A DNA stretch of 64,000 bases from an uncultured Thiohalocapsa sp. (GCF_913063425.1 NZ_CAJXYK010000010.1:1-64000), one strand, 5' to 3'; counted from the stretch's first letter, positions 1 to 9,762 are shown. Made by a program: numbers and translations. Notes: generated from the sequence alone by a model not told the origin.

Positions 1-80
1 CCGGCAGGCCGCCGTAACCCCGTAGGTAGATGTCCTCGTACTTGACGGTGCGCCAGAGGCGCTCGACGAAGATGTTGGAC
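1..80 (-). pseudogene. IS3-family transposase (OrfB) fragment
   Basis: Read on the minus strand, these bases encode NIFVERLWRTVKYEDIYLRG, the highly conserved stretch of the DDE integrase domain of IS3-family OrfB transposases (catalytic Glu region). The preceding part of the domain (the usual GRALD segment) is missing: above position 80 the reading no longer matches, so the 5' part of the gene is lost. The 3' part runs off the left window edge. It is an insertion-sequence remnant abutting another mobile module. Confidence 0.75.
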
Positions 81-129
81 ACAACTGTCCACTGCACCCG
101 ATGCGAAAGCTGAGTGCCGACGTTTCCGG

Positions 130-369
130 GTGACGCACCCGTTTCACCCGCTGCGGAGACGCGAGTACGACCTCATCGACTACCGTCACTTCTGGTCCGA
201 GGACCGGGTCGTCTATGTGGACGAGACCGGCGAGGCCCGCAGCCTGCCCGCACGCTGGACCAGCGCCGTTGCCGAGGATCCGGCAGTCGTCGTGTCGGCC
301 GGACGCGCGCATTTCCGCGTCGCCGATCTCCTCGAGTTGGCGACGCTCGTGCGTGGGTTGGCCCGCTGA
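130..369 (+). CDS. DUF5372-like small protein of a recombinase module
   Basis: A 79-residue protein starting at GTG 130. It has the pattern I associate with DUF5372 proteins: an N-terminal THPFHPLRRREYDL, a central DRVVYVDE strand and a C-terminal VADLLELATLV helix. From memory, members lie beside serine-recombinase genes in mobile modules, which fits the genes that follow here. Molecular role unknown. There is no clear ribosome binding site, and the start lies only 50 bases from the transposase breakpoint, so the N-terminus could be affected by the rearrangement. Confidence 0.6.
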   Translation: MTHPFHPLRRREYDLIDYRHFWSEDRVVYVDETGEARSLPARWTSAVAEDPAVVVSAGRAHFRVADLLELATLVRGLAR

Positions 370-609
370 CCGGCCGCTATTGGGCGTCCCTTGCGCGCCT
401 GTTGGTGCGGCGTGACTGTCAACGAGATTACGCCGCATTTGTAAGGAGAATTTTGTCGATGGCAATTTTTATGTTCAGATCTTCTGACCGCGTAATACCC
501 AATATTGGCCTATATCCAGGCATGGCGTGGACGTCATTTGGCCTTTACTCCTTGACAGCGGAACCATAGTAGACATAATTATCCTTACACATAGTTCGGA
601 GCGCTGCTC
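370..609 (+). promoter_or_regulatory. Promoter region of the HTH/recombinase genes
   Basis: This gene-free stretch is much more AT-rich than its surroundings, especially 440-600. It contains TTGACA at 552-557, a 16-base spacer and CATAAT at 574-579, a good sigma-70-type promoter pointing into the HTH gene at 610. GGAG at 598-601 is a plausible ribosome binding site. No inverted repeats typical of an IS end were recognised. Confidence 0.5.
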
Positions 610-1074
610 ATGCCGCGATCCAAGAGCGATCCCAAGACCGACGCGCTGCGCGAGCAGGGCTGCCTGCACCCGCACCCCGAGCAGGTCACCGACGAGGTCT
701 TCCTCGCGAGCGCGTTCTTCGACCGGCGCGACCTGGTGCAGGTCAAGTACGAGATGCTGCGCCGCGTGCGCGCGGACGGACAGTCGGTCAGCCAAAGCGC
801 GGCGGGCTTCGGCCTGTCGCGACCGTCGTACTACCAGGCGCTGGCGGCCTTTGATGCGGGCGGCCTGCCGGCGCTGCTGCCCAAGAAGCCCGGACCGAGG
901 CGGGCGCACAAGCTGTCCGAGGAGGTGATGACGGCCCTGCTGGAGGCGCTCGCCGAGGAGCCGGCGCTCGGCCCACGGGAGCTCGTCGAGCTGGCCGAGG
1001 CGCGCTTCGGCCTCTCGGTGCACCGCCGCAGCATCGAGCGCGCCCTGGCGCGGCAGGAAAAAAAACGGCGATGA
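610..1074 (+). CDS. Helix-turn-helix protein of the recombinase module
   Basis: A 154-residue basic protein. Residues about 45-85 form a helix-turn-helix of the kind found in transposases (SQSAAGFGLSRPSYYQAL), followed by a linker with PKKPGPRRAHKL and a second winged-helix-like part ending in RQEKKRR. No catalytic triad is visible, so it is more likely a DNA-binding partner or regulator than a transposase. The stop overlaps the next start as ATGA at 1071-1074, suggesting translational coupling. An unusual run of eight A (1058-1065) lies just before the stop; a -1 slip there would enter the frame of the downstream gene. Confidence 0.7.
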   Translation: MPRSKSDPKTDALREQGCLHPHPEQVTDEVFLASAFFDRRDLVQVKYEMLRRVRADGQSVSQSAAGFGLSRPSYYQALAAFDAGGLPALLPKKPGPRRAHKLSEEVMTALLEALAEEPALGPRELVELAEARFGLSVHRRSIERALARQEKKRR

Positions 1075-1395
1075 GAGGCGAACCGACAGCATCGCCGACG
1101 CGCACAGCGCGCAGGTCCGAGTACGCGGAGCGCTACGAGGTGCTGCGCACCCATGCCGTTGCCGATCACGCCTCGGCGAGCCGCGACGGGCTGGTCGTGC
1201 TGCGGCGCCTCCGGCGTCGCGGCCTGGATGGCTGCCTGGTCCCGGTTGCCGGCGCCCTGGAGACCATCAGCGCCGCCGGCGCAGACCGCGCGCCAGCCGT
1301 CCTCGCCCTCGCCGTTGTCGGATGAGGCGAGCCCGGAGGTGGTGCGAATCCTCGCCGCCATGACCTTGAGCCACCTCCGCGAGGTGCCTGCATGA
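1071..1395 (+). pseudogene. Small recombinase-module protein, frameshifted
   Basis: Two frames complement each other. From ATG 1071 one frame gives YAERYEVLRTHAV...DGLVVLRR; the continuation VAAWMAAW...PEVVRILAAMTLSHLR lies in another frame ending at TGA 1393-1395. Joined near 1205-1222 they give one protein of about 105 residues, matching what I recall of the small proteins encoded between the HTH and recombinase genes of such modules. One frameshift is therefore inferred. The stop overlaps the recombinase start by four bases (ATGA at 1392). Function unknown. Confidence 0.55.
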
Positions 1396-3503
1396 CCCAG
1401 CCGCTCCACCAGAAGGTGACCGCCAGCCACCTGCGGCGCGAGGCGTACCTGTATGTGCGTCAGTCCACCGTGCGGCAGGTCTTCGAGAACACCGAGAGCA
1501 CGCGACGCCAGTACGCGTTGCGCGAGCGGGCGGTGGCGCTGGGCTGGCCGATCGAGCGCGTGCACGTGATCGACACCGACCTGGGCAAGTCCGGCGCCTC
1601 GAGCGCCGACCGCGAAGGCTTCCAGGCGCTGGTGAGCGCCGTCGGGCTGGGGCGTGCCGGGATCGTGCTCGGGCTTGAGGTCTCGCGGGCAGGCAGCGCA
1701 ACTCCACCGATTGGCATCGGCTGCTGGAGATCTGTGCGCTGACCGATACGCTGATCCTCGACGAGGACGGCATCTACAATCCAAGCGACTTCAACGACCG
1801 CTTGCTGCTCGGGCTGAAGGGCACGATGTCCGACGCCGAGCTGCATGTGCTGCGCGCGCGGCTGCGTGGCGGCATCCTCAACCAGGCGCGTCGCGGCGCG
1901 CTGAAGACGCCGCTGCCGGTCGGCCTCGTGTATGACGCCGCCGACAACGTCGTGCTCGACCCCGACAGCCAGGTCCGCACGAGCATCGCCCACCTGTTTG
2001 AGACCTTCGCGCGGACCGGCCCGGCGACTGCCACGGTCAAGCACTTCCGTGAGCAGGAGCTGCGCTTCCCGCGCCGCCCGCGCGGTGGCCCGCACAAGGG
2101 CGAGCTGCTCTGGGAGGAACTGCGCCACTGGCGCGTGCTGCGCGTGCTGCACAATCCGCGCTACGCGGGCGCGTTCTGCTTCGGGCGCACACACGCACCA
2201 GCGCCCGGGCGAGCGCATCGAGATCGAGGTACTCCCGCGCGAGGAGTGGATTGCGCTGTTTCCCGACGCGCACTCGGGCTACATCACCTGGGAGCAGTTC
2301 GAGGCCAACCTCGTGCGGCTGCGCGACAATGCCCAGGCCCATGGCGCCGAGCGCCGCAAGAGCCCACCCCGTGAAGGGCCCGCGCTGCTCCAGGGCCTGG
2401 CGGTCTGCGGCGTCTGCGGCCGGCGGATGACGGTGCGCTACCACACGCGCAAGGGCCGGCAGTGGCCCGAGTATGTGTGCCAGCGCGAGGGCATCGAGAC
2501 CGCCACGGCGCGGTGCCAGTCCATCCCGGGCTCGGGGATCGACGAGGCCATTGGCCGGCTGCTCGTTGAAACGGTCACCCCGGTCACCTTGGAGGTCGCG
2601 CTCCAGGTCCAGGCCGAGCTCGAAGCAGGTGCCGAGGAAGCCGATGCCTTGCGCCGCCAGCGGGTCGAGCGCGCGCGCCACGCGGCCGACCTGGCGCGCC
2701 GCCGTTTCATGGAGGCCGACCCGGCCAACCGCCTCGTCGTCGACGTGCTCGAGGCGGAGTGGAACGAAAAACTGCGCGCCTTGCACGACGCGCAGGAAGA
2801 GCTCGAGCAGCGCCGTGGCGAGGACCACCTGAAGCTCGATGACGCTCGGCGCGAGGCGATCCTCGCGCTCGCCACCGACTTCGCGCGGCTGTGGCAAGAC
2901 CCGAAGACGCCGCAGCGCGAGCGCAAGCGCAAGCGCATGGTGCGCCTGCTGCTGGAGGACGTCACGTTGACCAGGGGCGATGCGATTACCGCCGGCGTGC
3001 GCTTCCGCGGCGGCGCCAGCCGAAGCCTGAGACTGGCGCTCGCGCAGCCCGCGTGGCAGCTTCGTCAGACCTCGGCCGCCGTCGTCGCCGAGATCGATGC
3101 CCTGCTCGATGACCACACCGAGGGCGAGATCGCGGGCATTCTCAACGCGCGCGGCCGCGTCTCCGGAGAGGGCTTGCCCTTCCACGCCTGCATGGTGCGG
3201 CGGTTGCGGCGCGACTACCAGCTCAAGACGCGCTACGAGCGCCTGCGCGAGGACGGCATGCTGACCCTCGAGGAGACTGCCGACCTGCTCGGTATCGCGA
3301 CCCACACGGTCAAGATCTGGCGTCGGCGCGGACTGCTGCTCGCCCACGCCTACAACGACAAGAACGAGTGCCTGTACGAGCACCCCGGCGACGATCCCCC
3401 GGACAAGAAGCAGGGCAGCAGGCTCTCGAAGCGACGGCGCTTCCCGCAGGTCGCGTCAAACCCTACGAAAGAGGTGCAATGTGAAGCGCAGCCCTTCGCC
3501 TGA
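1392..3503 (+). pseudogene. Large serine recombinase, two frameshifts
   Basis: The resolvase domain starts at ATG 1392 with YLYVRQSTVRQV; the Ser at about residue 25 is the expected nucleophile. The frame breaks near 1690 (in EVSR, before RNSTDWHRLLEIC), continues in a second frame through the recombinase domain (GLKGTMSDAELHVLRARL), breaks again near 2190 and returns to the first frame (ERIEIEVLPREEW). Downstream are a zinc ribbon (CGVCGRR...YVCQ...ARC), a coiled coil and a C-terminal MerR-like HTH (LEETADLLGIATHTVKIWRR). The total would be about 700 residues. Two frameshifts make it almost certainly inactive unless they are sequencing errors. Confidence 0.85.
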
Positions 3504-3591
3504 GGTGGCGCGGGTGCTGCATCACATCGCTGATGACTCGTTACTAAGGCCCCCTCGGGCGCCCCGGGGCGGCGCCCCCGCGAACAGCGGG

Positions 3592-4560
3592 TCAGTTACA
3601 GTGGGTGCAGCTCTCGAACGCGAAGCGCTCCAGGCGCACCGAGTCGGCGGCGAAGTTGCGGATGCCCTCGGCCAGCTTCTCGGTCGCCATTGCATCGTCG
3701 TTGAGCTCCCAGCGGAAGCCGGATTCGTTGAACGAGACGCGGGTCTCGCCCTGTTCGGCGGCGTCCTGCGGGTCGAGCCTGCGCGGGACCTCGCCCTTGG
3801 CCTCCGCCAGCTCGTCCATCAGCGATGGTGCAATGGTCAGCAGATCGCAGCCAGCCAGGGCCAGGATCTGGTCGGTATTGCGGAAGCTCGCACCCATGAC
3901 CGTCGTCTCGTAGCCGTGGCGCTTGTAGTAGTCGTAAATCCGCCGCACCGAGCGCACCCCGGGGTCATCGTCGGGCGCATAGCCGTTGACGCCATCCTTT
4001 GCCTTGTACCAGTCGAAAATGCGCCCGACGAAGGGCGAAATCAGCGTCACCCCCGCCTCGCCACAGGCGACCGCCTGGGAGAAGCCGAACATCAGCGTCA
4101 GATTGCAGTGGATGCCCTCGCGCTCCAGGAGCTCCGCGGCGCGGATCCCTTCCCAGGTGGCGGCAATCTTGATCAGGATGCGGTCCTTGTCGATGCCCAC
4201 GGCGTCGTAAAGGCCCATGATCTGCCTTGCGCGGGTAATCGTAGCCTCGGTGTCGAACGACAGACGGGCATCGACCTCGGTCGACACCCGGCCCGGGACT
4301 AGGTCGAGGATGCGCACACCGACGCTGACCGCGAGCTTGTCCATCATCAGCCGGCTCTGCTCGGCACGGTTGTCGCTGCGGCGCTTGCCGTAGTCGACCG
4401 CCTCGTCGACCAATGGCTGATATTGCGGCAGCCGTGCCGCCTTCAGCAGCAATGACGGGTTGGTGGTCGCGTCCACCGGGCGGTAGCTCTCGATGGAGGC
4501 GATGTCGCCGGTGTCAGCGACGACGGGTGTGATGTCACGGAGGGCTTCAAGCTTGTTCAT
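3592..4560 (-). CDS. talB: Transaldolase
   Basis: A 322-residue cytosolic transaldolase, moving a dihydroxyacetone unit between sedoheptulose-7-phosphate and glyceraldehyde-3-phosphate. [13 protein letters not shown] near the N-terminus is the family signature, and [11 protein letters not shown] carries the Schiff-base lysine; TLMFGFSQA follows. The ATG at 4560 is preceded by GGGAG at a suitable distance and begins MNKLEALRD, as in homologues; an upstream in-frame ATG at 4608 would add an unlikely 16 residues. It is the last gene of a minus-strand pentose-phosphate cluster, 227 bases downstream of gnd. Confidence 0.93.
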   Translation of the reverse strand: MNKLEALRDITPVVADTGDIASIESYRPVDATTNPSLLLKAARLPQYQPLVDEAVDYGKRRSDNRAEQSRLMMDKLAVSVGVRILDLVPGRVSTEVDARLSFDTEATITRARQIMGLYDAVGIDKDRILIKIAATWEGIRAAELLEREGIHCNLTLMFGFSQAVACGEAGVTLISPFVGRIFDWYKAKDGVNGYAPDDDPGVRSVRRIYDYYKRHGYETTVMGASFRNTDQILALAGCDLLTIAPSLMDELAEAKGEVPRRLDPQDAAEQGETRVSFNESGFRWELNDDAMATEKLAEGIRNFAADSVRLERFAFESCTHCN

Positions 4561-4787
4561 GACGGCTCCCGGGCAGATTGGTTGAGAATGGGCGCAAGGC
4601 GACGGCATCGCGGCTATGCTGGATACCGCCGTTCCGTCCAGGCGAGTCGGAGTCTTTTACGGCGCCGCTGGTGCGCAGCAATGCGGAGATTCCGAGACCG
4701 TCTGCGATCGTTGTCCTCATCGATCATCGACACGACTACGATTACGACAACGACAGGGGAGGGCCTCGACAGACCTGCCGTGCTGCG

Positions 4788-5771
4788 CTAGCGCGCCGAG
4801 TGCTCGACGTGGCCGCCGAACTGCTCGCGCATCGCGGAGAGGACCTTCTCGGCGAAGGTGTGCTCTTGGCGCGAGCGGAAGCGGGTATAGAGCGCCGCCG
4901 ACAGCACGTCCGCCGGCACCGCCTCTTCGATGGCGGTCTGAATGGTCCAACGGCCCTCGCCGGAGTCCTCGACGTAGCCCGAATAGCGCGCCAGCTCACC
5001 GTCGCGCTGCAGCGCGGCGGCGGTCAGATCGAGCAGCCAGGAGCCGACCACACTGCCGCGGCGCCACAGCTCGGTGATCGCGGCGATGTCGAAGTCGTAA
5101 CGTTGCGCCGCCGGAAGAGACTGAGCGCGCGCACCGCGCAGGATGTCCAGCCCCTCGGCATAGGCCTGCATCAGGCCGTACTCGATGCCGTTGTGGACCA
5201 TCTTCGCGAAGTGCCCGGCGCCGACCGGTCCGCAATGGAGGTAGCCACGCTCCGCCTGATCGGGCTCTCCTTCGCGCCCTGGCGTGCGCTCGATGTTGCC
5301 GGTACCGGGCGCCAGGGTCGCCAGTGCCGGCTCCAGCTGTTGGAATGCCTGCTCCGGGCCGCCGACCATCAGGCAATAGCCGCGCTCCAGACCCCAGACG
5401 CCACCGCTGGTGCCGGCATCCATGTAGCGCACGCCGCGGTCGGCAAGTCGCTCGGCGCGACGGACATCGTCCTTGAAATAGGAATTACCGCCGTAGACGA
5501 CGACGTCGCCGTCGGCAAGGTGCGGCGACAGCGCGTCCAGCGTCGCGTCGACGGCGGCACCGGAGGGGACCATCAGCCACAGGCTGCGCGGGCGCTCGCT
5601 CTTGTCCGCCAGCTCCGCCAGCGAGCCCGCCCCTTCGACGCCGTCCTCCTCGGCCAGCGAGGCCACCACCGCGGGGTCGAGGTCGTAGACCACACAGTCG
5701 TGCCCGGCGCGCGCCAGGTGCCGGACCATATTGGCGCCCATGCGCCCCAAACCGATCATCGCGATTTGCAT
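4788..5771 (-). CDS. gnd: 6-phosphogluconate dehydrogenase (short form)
   Basis: 327 residues, the length of the shorter YqeC/GndA-like class rather than the 470-residue class. It oxidatively decarboxylates 6-phosphogluconate to ribulose-5-phosphate. Visible are the nucleotide-binding GLGRMGANM at the N-terminus, GNSYFKDD, the substrate loop [25 protein letters not shown] segment (about residues 118-138) and the catalytic [15 protein letters not shown]. The ATG at 5771 is preceded by a strong AGGAGG. It lies 124 bases downstream of the invertase gene. Because zwf of this cluster is damaged, its substrate may have to come from another route. Confidence 0.93.
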   Translation of the reverse strand: MQIAMIGLGRMGANMVRHLARAGHDCVVYDLDPAVVASLAEEDGVEGAGSLAELADKSERPRSLWLMVPSGAAVDATLDALSPHLADGDVVVYGGNSYFKDDVRRAERLADRGVRYMDAGTSGGVWGLERGYCLMVGGPEQAFQQLEPALATLAPGTGNIERTPGREGEPDQAERGYLHCGPVGAGHFAKMVHNGIEYGLMQAYAEGLDILRGARAQSLPAAQRYDFDIAAITELWRRGSVVGSWLLDLTAAALQRDGELARYSGYVEDSGEGRWTIQTAIEEAVPADVLSAALYTRFRSRQEHTFAEKVLSAMREQFGGHVEHSAR

Positions 5772-5895
5772 CAAACGCCTCCTGAATCCCGTGGAAATGA
5801 TCTTGCGGCAGCCGTGGGAAAGCGGACGGCCGTCGTCGTCATCCCCGGAGACCCGGCCGGACGCGGCATTGTTTCAACCGCCGTGACCGGTGCCG

Positions 5896-7299
5896 TCAAG
5901 CGCCGGCGGTGACGGCGGCACAGCTCGCGCCCTCCACCGGGCGGCCCATGCGCAGCAGCGCGGCGCGCTCGGGCCGCTCCAGGAGCTGACAGGCGACCAG
6001 GTAGCCGGCCGCGCTCCAGGTCTGGCGACGCCGCGCCTGCTGACCGACCAGGCGGCCATGGCGGCCGTCGTAGTACTCCGGCCAGTCATCGCGGACGAGA
6101 CGGCGCTCGGCATCGTGCAGCGCGCGCTCGGCCAGCTCGTCGGCGCCGGTCTGTTGGCTGACCAGGGTCAGCAGCCACAGCAGCACCGGCCAATTGCCGC
6201 CGTTGTGGTAGGACCAGGGCCGGTTCTTCGGGTCGCAGCCGGTGAGGATGCGCCAGTCCTGACCCTCCAGGGCCGGAAAGCAGAGCTTGAGCGGCACCTT
6301 GCCGACCAAGTCGTCATAGCGTTGGGACAGCAGCTGCATGACGGCATCGGACTGCGCCTCGGTGGCGAGTCCGGCGGCGCAGGCCAGCAGGTTGCCCTGG
6401 CCGAACCAGCGGTAGTCCAGGCGGCCCGGCCCGACGTTGCCGACGAGATAGCCGCCGGTCTCCGGCAGCCAGTCCATGAGCCAGTCGGGAATGCTGTCCG
6501 GATAGACGTTGAACTTGTTGACCGACGCCGGCCCGTATTCCTCGACGCCGTAGCGGTAGATCTGGTTCAGCCGCGGCAGATCGAGCCAGTAGTACGTGCG
6601 CACGTGATAGGCGAGATGCGGCAGGCGCTCGTCCAGCGCGGTGCGGTAGGGCGCATTGGCCGGATCGGTCGCGTCGAGCAGCTCGGCGGCGGCGCAGAGC
6701 GCGGCGAAGAACTGTGCCTGGATGTCGATCGGGTAGCCGTAGACGCCCATGCGCCGGTCGATCATGAAGGCGCCGTCCGGCACCAGCATGGTCGGGAACA
6801 TGTCGAAACGATTGGTCATGCTCAGATCGAGCACGAGCCGGATCGCCTGCTGCACCGATGCATCAATCAGGAACGCCCGATCGCCGGTGGCCCGCACATA
6901 GGCCTGCAGCGTCAGCAACCACCAGAATCCGGAGTCCACCGGCGCGACTCGAGCAATGGCATGCTCGCCGAAATCGGCGATCAGCCGCTCGCCGGCGCCG
7001 TCGTCGGTGACCTTGAAGCTGGCCGGGATCAGGCCCTCGCCGGGCTTGAAGCAGTCGAGCTGGCGCTCATGGCTTTGCAGCTTCACCGCCGTGGCCAGGA
7101 AGTGGCGCACGATCTCCGGGCGATCGTCGAGCAGGAACGCGAACGCCGAGATGGCGAAGTCGCGGGTGAAAACCTGGTCGTAGTTCAGGGCCTCGGTCTC
7201 GGCGTCGCGGGCGGCCACCGTGCCCACCGGCGTGCCGCGATAGGTGACCACGGATGCCTCCAGCAGCCGCCAGGCCTGTTGCATGGCATCGCGGTTCAT
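5896..7299 (-). CDS. GH100 neutral/alkaline invertase
   Basis: A 467-residue protein of glycoside hydrolase family 100, which hydrolyses sucrose to glucose and fructose in the cytoplasm. No signal peptide. Diagnostic stretches are NYDQVFTRDFAISAFAFLL near the N-terminus, VDSGFWWLLTLQAY, MTNRFDMFPTMLVPDGAFM, GVYGYPIDIQAQFF and SYHNGGNWPVLLWLL near the C-terminus. The ATG at 7299 follows GAGGG. It lies 40 bases downstream of the damaged zwf and upstream of gnd, so released hexoses could feed directly into hexose-phosphate metabolism. Family assignment is firm; natural substrate is inferred. Confidence 0.87.
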   Translation of the reverse strand: MNRDAMQQAWRLLEASVVTYRGTPVGTVAARDAETEALNYDQVFTRDFAISAFAFLLDDRPEIVRHFLATAVKLQSHERQLDCFKPGEGLIPASFKVTDDGAGERLIADFGEHAIARVAPVDSGFWWLLTLQAYVRATGDRAFLIDASVQQAIRLVLDLSMTNRFDMFPTMLVPDGAFMIDRRMGVYGYPIDIQAQFFAALCAAAELLDATDPANAPYRTALDERLPHLAYHVRTYYWLDLPRLNQIYRYGVEEYGPASVNKFNVYPDSIPDWLMDWLPETGGYLVGNVGPGRLDYRWFGQGNLLACAAGLATEAQSDAVMQLLSQRYDDLVGKVPLKLCFPALEGQDWRILTGCDPKNRPWSYHNGGNWPVLLWLLTLVSQQTGADELAERALHDAERRLVRDDWPEYYDGRHGRLVGQQARRRQTWSAAGYLVACQLLERPERAALLRMGRPVEGASCAAVTAGA

Positions 7300-7339
7300 C
7301 GCCGATACCCTCGTCCCGTTGCGCCGCGCATCGCGGCGA

Positions 7340-8247
7340 TCAGCGCGCGCAGGCGCCGCGGTTGTCGGCGATGGCGCGCCAGCCATGCCCGTTGCGGGCG
7401 AGCAGCGCATGGGCCTCGGCCGGGCCGTCGCCGCCGGCGGCATAGCTGGGCAGCGGCTCGGCCCGGTCGGCCGCCCAGGCGCGGAGGATCGGCGTGATCA
7501 GCCGCCATTGCGCCTCCACGCCGTCGCGGCGAGTAAACAGCGTGGCATCGCCGCGCAGCGCGTCGAGCAGCAGCACGGCATAGGCCGAGGGCGGATTGGC
7601 GCCGAAGGCGCCGCGATAACAGAAGTCCATGGATTCTGGACCGTCTCCTTGCCCAGGTAATGATCGATGCGGTAGGCCTGCGACTCGTCGAAGGCCTCGG
7701 CGACCGCGGCGTTCAGCGCCCGCGCCGAGTCGAGATCATGACCGAAGGGCTTCTCGATGATGACCCGCGCGAAACCCCGCTCTTCCCGGTTCAGCCCATG
7801 CTCGGCCAGCGCGGCGATGATCCGCGGCGCCGCCGACGGCAGCGTGGCCAGGTAGAAGAGCCGGTTCTCGCTGGGCTGGTGCGCCAGCGCGTCGCCGAGC
7901 CGCCGGTACGTGTCGGCCGCGGTGAAATCACCGGGCCGATAGTGCAGGCGCTCGGCAAACTCCGCCCAGGCCGCGGCATCGGGCTCGCCGATCTCGGCCG
8001 AGCCGGCCGACGCGTCGGCGAGCAGATCGCGGAAGGCGGCGTCGTCGAGGTCGTCGCGGCTGATCCCGAGCACCCGCAGCCCGGCGTCCAGACAGCCCTT
8101 GATGTGCAGATGGAACAGGGCCGGGATCAGCTTGCGCCGGGTCAGGTCACCGGTGGCGCCGAAGATCACGATGACGCTGGGCCCGGCCTGCGGCAGCGCG
8201 GCCGGGGGCAGCTCGACATGGGTGGTGAGATCGATCGCGGCGGGCAT
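7340..8247 (-). pseudogene. zwf: Glucose-6-phosphate dehydrogenase with internal deletion
   Basis: The N-terminal third is intact: ATG 8247, the NADP-binding VIFGATGDLTRRKLIPAL, VIIEKPFGHDL and the substrate-binding YRIDHYLGKETVQN. Straight after VQN (about 7633) the sequence jumps, in a different frame, to MDFCYRGAFGANPP...YAVLLLDALRGDATLFTR...EAQWRLITPIL, the normal C-terminal hundred residues. The intervening roughly 210 residues, including the catalytic-His region, are absent. The remaining coding length is about 300 residues against about 490 for the family. A base-calling error cannot explain this; a deletion or an assembly collapse can. Confidence 0.88.
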
Positions 8248-8380
8248 GAGGCATCCTCTTGGGCTCGGGTCCGGTTTCAGTCCAGAACCGGCCGTGCGCC
8301 GCCCTTCTTTCAGCCGCCACCAACGATGCTGTCGGCGCGAGCCCGATGCGAAAGCCGCCGTTGTTTCCAGCTTTGACGCG

Positions 8381-8992
8381 CTACCACAAGGGCTCGCCGC
8401 GGGCCTGCCAGGCAGCAACCTGCTCGCGGAATGCCGGCGGCCCGTGCGCAAGCACCTGCTGCGAGGCATCGCAGCGGCCATCGCTCAGGCTTTGCTCGGT
8501 GTACAGCAACGGCCGCTGGTGCTGTTCGGCGAAGGCCTTCAGCCACGCGAGCGCGCGCGGCGGAATGCGCGGCCCCACCGGCACCGCCACGTCGACCGGC
8601 CGCCCCATCCAGCGGCGCTTCGCGAACAGAACGATGACGCCGGATTGGTTCGGCTTCATCCAGCCCGGCAGCGGGCTGCCTTGCATGCGCCAGCCACATT
8701 CGAAGCGCACACAGGACCGGGGGCGATGGATATAGTCGTCGCAGCCGTTGCCGGTGCTGTGCGGACAGGGGCTACCCGGAAAGACGGCAATACCGGCGAT
8801 CTCGATACGCAGCCAGCCGTCGCAGCAGGCGGTGCAGGGTTGGCATCGGCGACCGCCGTCGCCACCGGCGAGCGTGGATGATCTCGGTCGCGAAGACCCG
8901 CGTGCTGCGCCACCAGGCTTGCGGGTCCGCTTCGCGGAGCGACGGCTTGCGGCGACCGCCGGTACGGAAGAGGACGTTCGGATGGGTTCCAT
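8381..8992 (-). CDS. Cysteine-rich protein, YkgJ-like metal-binding pattern
   Basis: From about residue 50 onward the protein carries CQPCTACCDGWL, then PCPHSTGNGCDDYIHRP and CVRFECGWRM, a cysteine layout like the zinc/iron-chelating CxxCC (YkgJ-type) proteins. The rest, with WMKPNQSGVIVLFAKR and a C-terminal helical part, is typical of a family of uncharacterised proteins. The first 45 residues are low-complexity and may not be translated; no good start with a ribosome binding site is visible, so 8992 is only an outer limit. It sits between an unknown gene and zwf on the same strand. Confidence 0.55.
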   Translation of the reverse strand: MEPIRTSSSVPAVAASRRSAKRTRKPGGAARGSSRPRSSTLAGGDGGRRCQPCTACCDGWLRIEIAGIAVFPGSPCPHSTGNGCDDYIHRPRSCVRFECGWRMQGSPLPGWMKPNQSGVIVLFAKRRWMGRPVDVAVPVGPRIPPRALAWLKAFAEQHQRPLLYTEQSLSDGRCDASQQVLAHGPPAFREQVAAWQARGEPLW

Positions 8993-9015
8993 CGTGGTCT
9001 GAACAACCTGCTGAT

Positions 9016-9762
9016 CTAGATTCGAAGGCGCGGCCCGTTGCGGGCAGCAAACTCGCAGAGATCGGCGCGCAGACGGATTTCTCCCGTCGCGTGAGGACGC
9101 CCATCGGTCCGAACCCAGGCGTCCATGCGCTCCAGCAGTCGCTGCAGTCGGTCACCGAGCCGCCCGCGATGTCGGAAATCAAAACCGGTCAGGCGCCACG
9201 CGAGCATGGCGTGCGGTCGTCCCAATTGGCCGAGCGCGCGCAGCCGCACGACCAGGAGCTCGGTCAAGAGTGCCTCCCCGAGCTGCGCGCGCAGCGCTGC
9301 CATCAGGGTCCTGCCGTCCCATGCGTCCGCGTTGCGCGGCAAATGGGCGCGCAGGCCAGCGCCGATGAACGCGTGCGGCGACTCGCCCAAGATGCGACCC
9401 TGCAGCAGGTCTTCGTGCACCATCTGCCGGTAGTCCGGCGTCGGATCGGTATCGGTGCGCTGCGCGAGCTGCGCCAGCGCCATCGCCTCGGCGCGGTGGC
9501 CGCTGGGAGCGAAGCCGCACAGCAGATGGTCCAGGATGTCGTGCACCGGCACCGAGGTCGGGATGGTCTCGCCGGGCGTGCTCGTCGCCGCGATGATCTC
9601 GGGGTCGTCGAGGTTGGCGTCGAGCTTCCAGCCGCGCGCGCCCAGGCCGTCGGCCCAGGTCTCACGGAAGGTCACCGCGACGGTGACGGCGCCGGCGCTG
9701 ACCCGGGCGCGCGGCAGGCGGCGCAAGTCAAGCAGGGGATAGGTGGCGGCGACGGGGTGCAT
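9016..9762 (-). CDS. Uncharacterised protein, head of the pentose-phosphate cluster
   Basis: A 248-residue soluble protein starting MHPVAATYPLLDLRRLP. No family was recognised. Codon use matches neighbours and the frame is open with normal composition; it contains VPVHDILDHLLCGF and LGEALLTELLVVRLRALG. No signal peptide or membrane segment. It is 23 bases from the cysteine-rich gene and reads into the zwf/invertase/gnd/talB series. It diverges from the metallo-hydrolase gene at 9917; the 154 bases between them should hold both promoters. Confidence 0.6.
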   Translation of the reverse strand: MHPVAATYPLLDLRRLPRARVSAGAVTVAVTFRETWADGLGARGWKLDANLDDPEIIAATSTPGETIPTSVPVHDILDHLLCGFAPSGHRAEAMALAQLAQRTDTDPTPDYRQMVHEDLLQGRILGESPHAFIGAGLRAHLPRNADAWDGRTLMAALRAQLGEALLTELLVVRLRALGQLGRPHAMLAWRLTGFDFRHRGRLGDRLQRLLERMDAWVRTDGRPHATGEIRLRADLCEFAARNGPRLRI

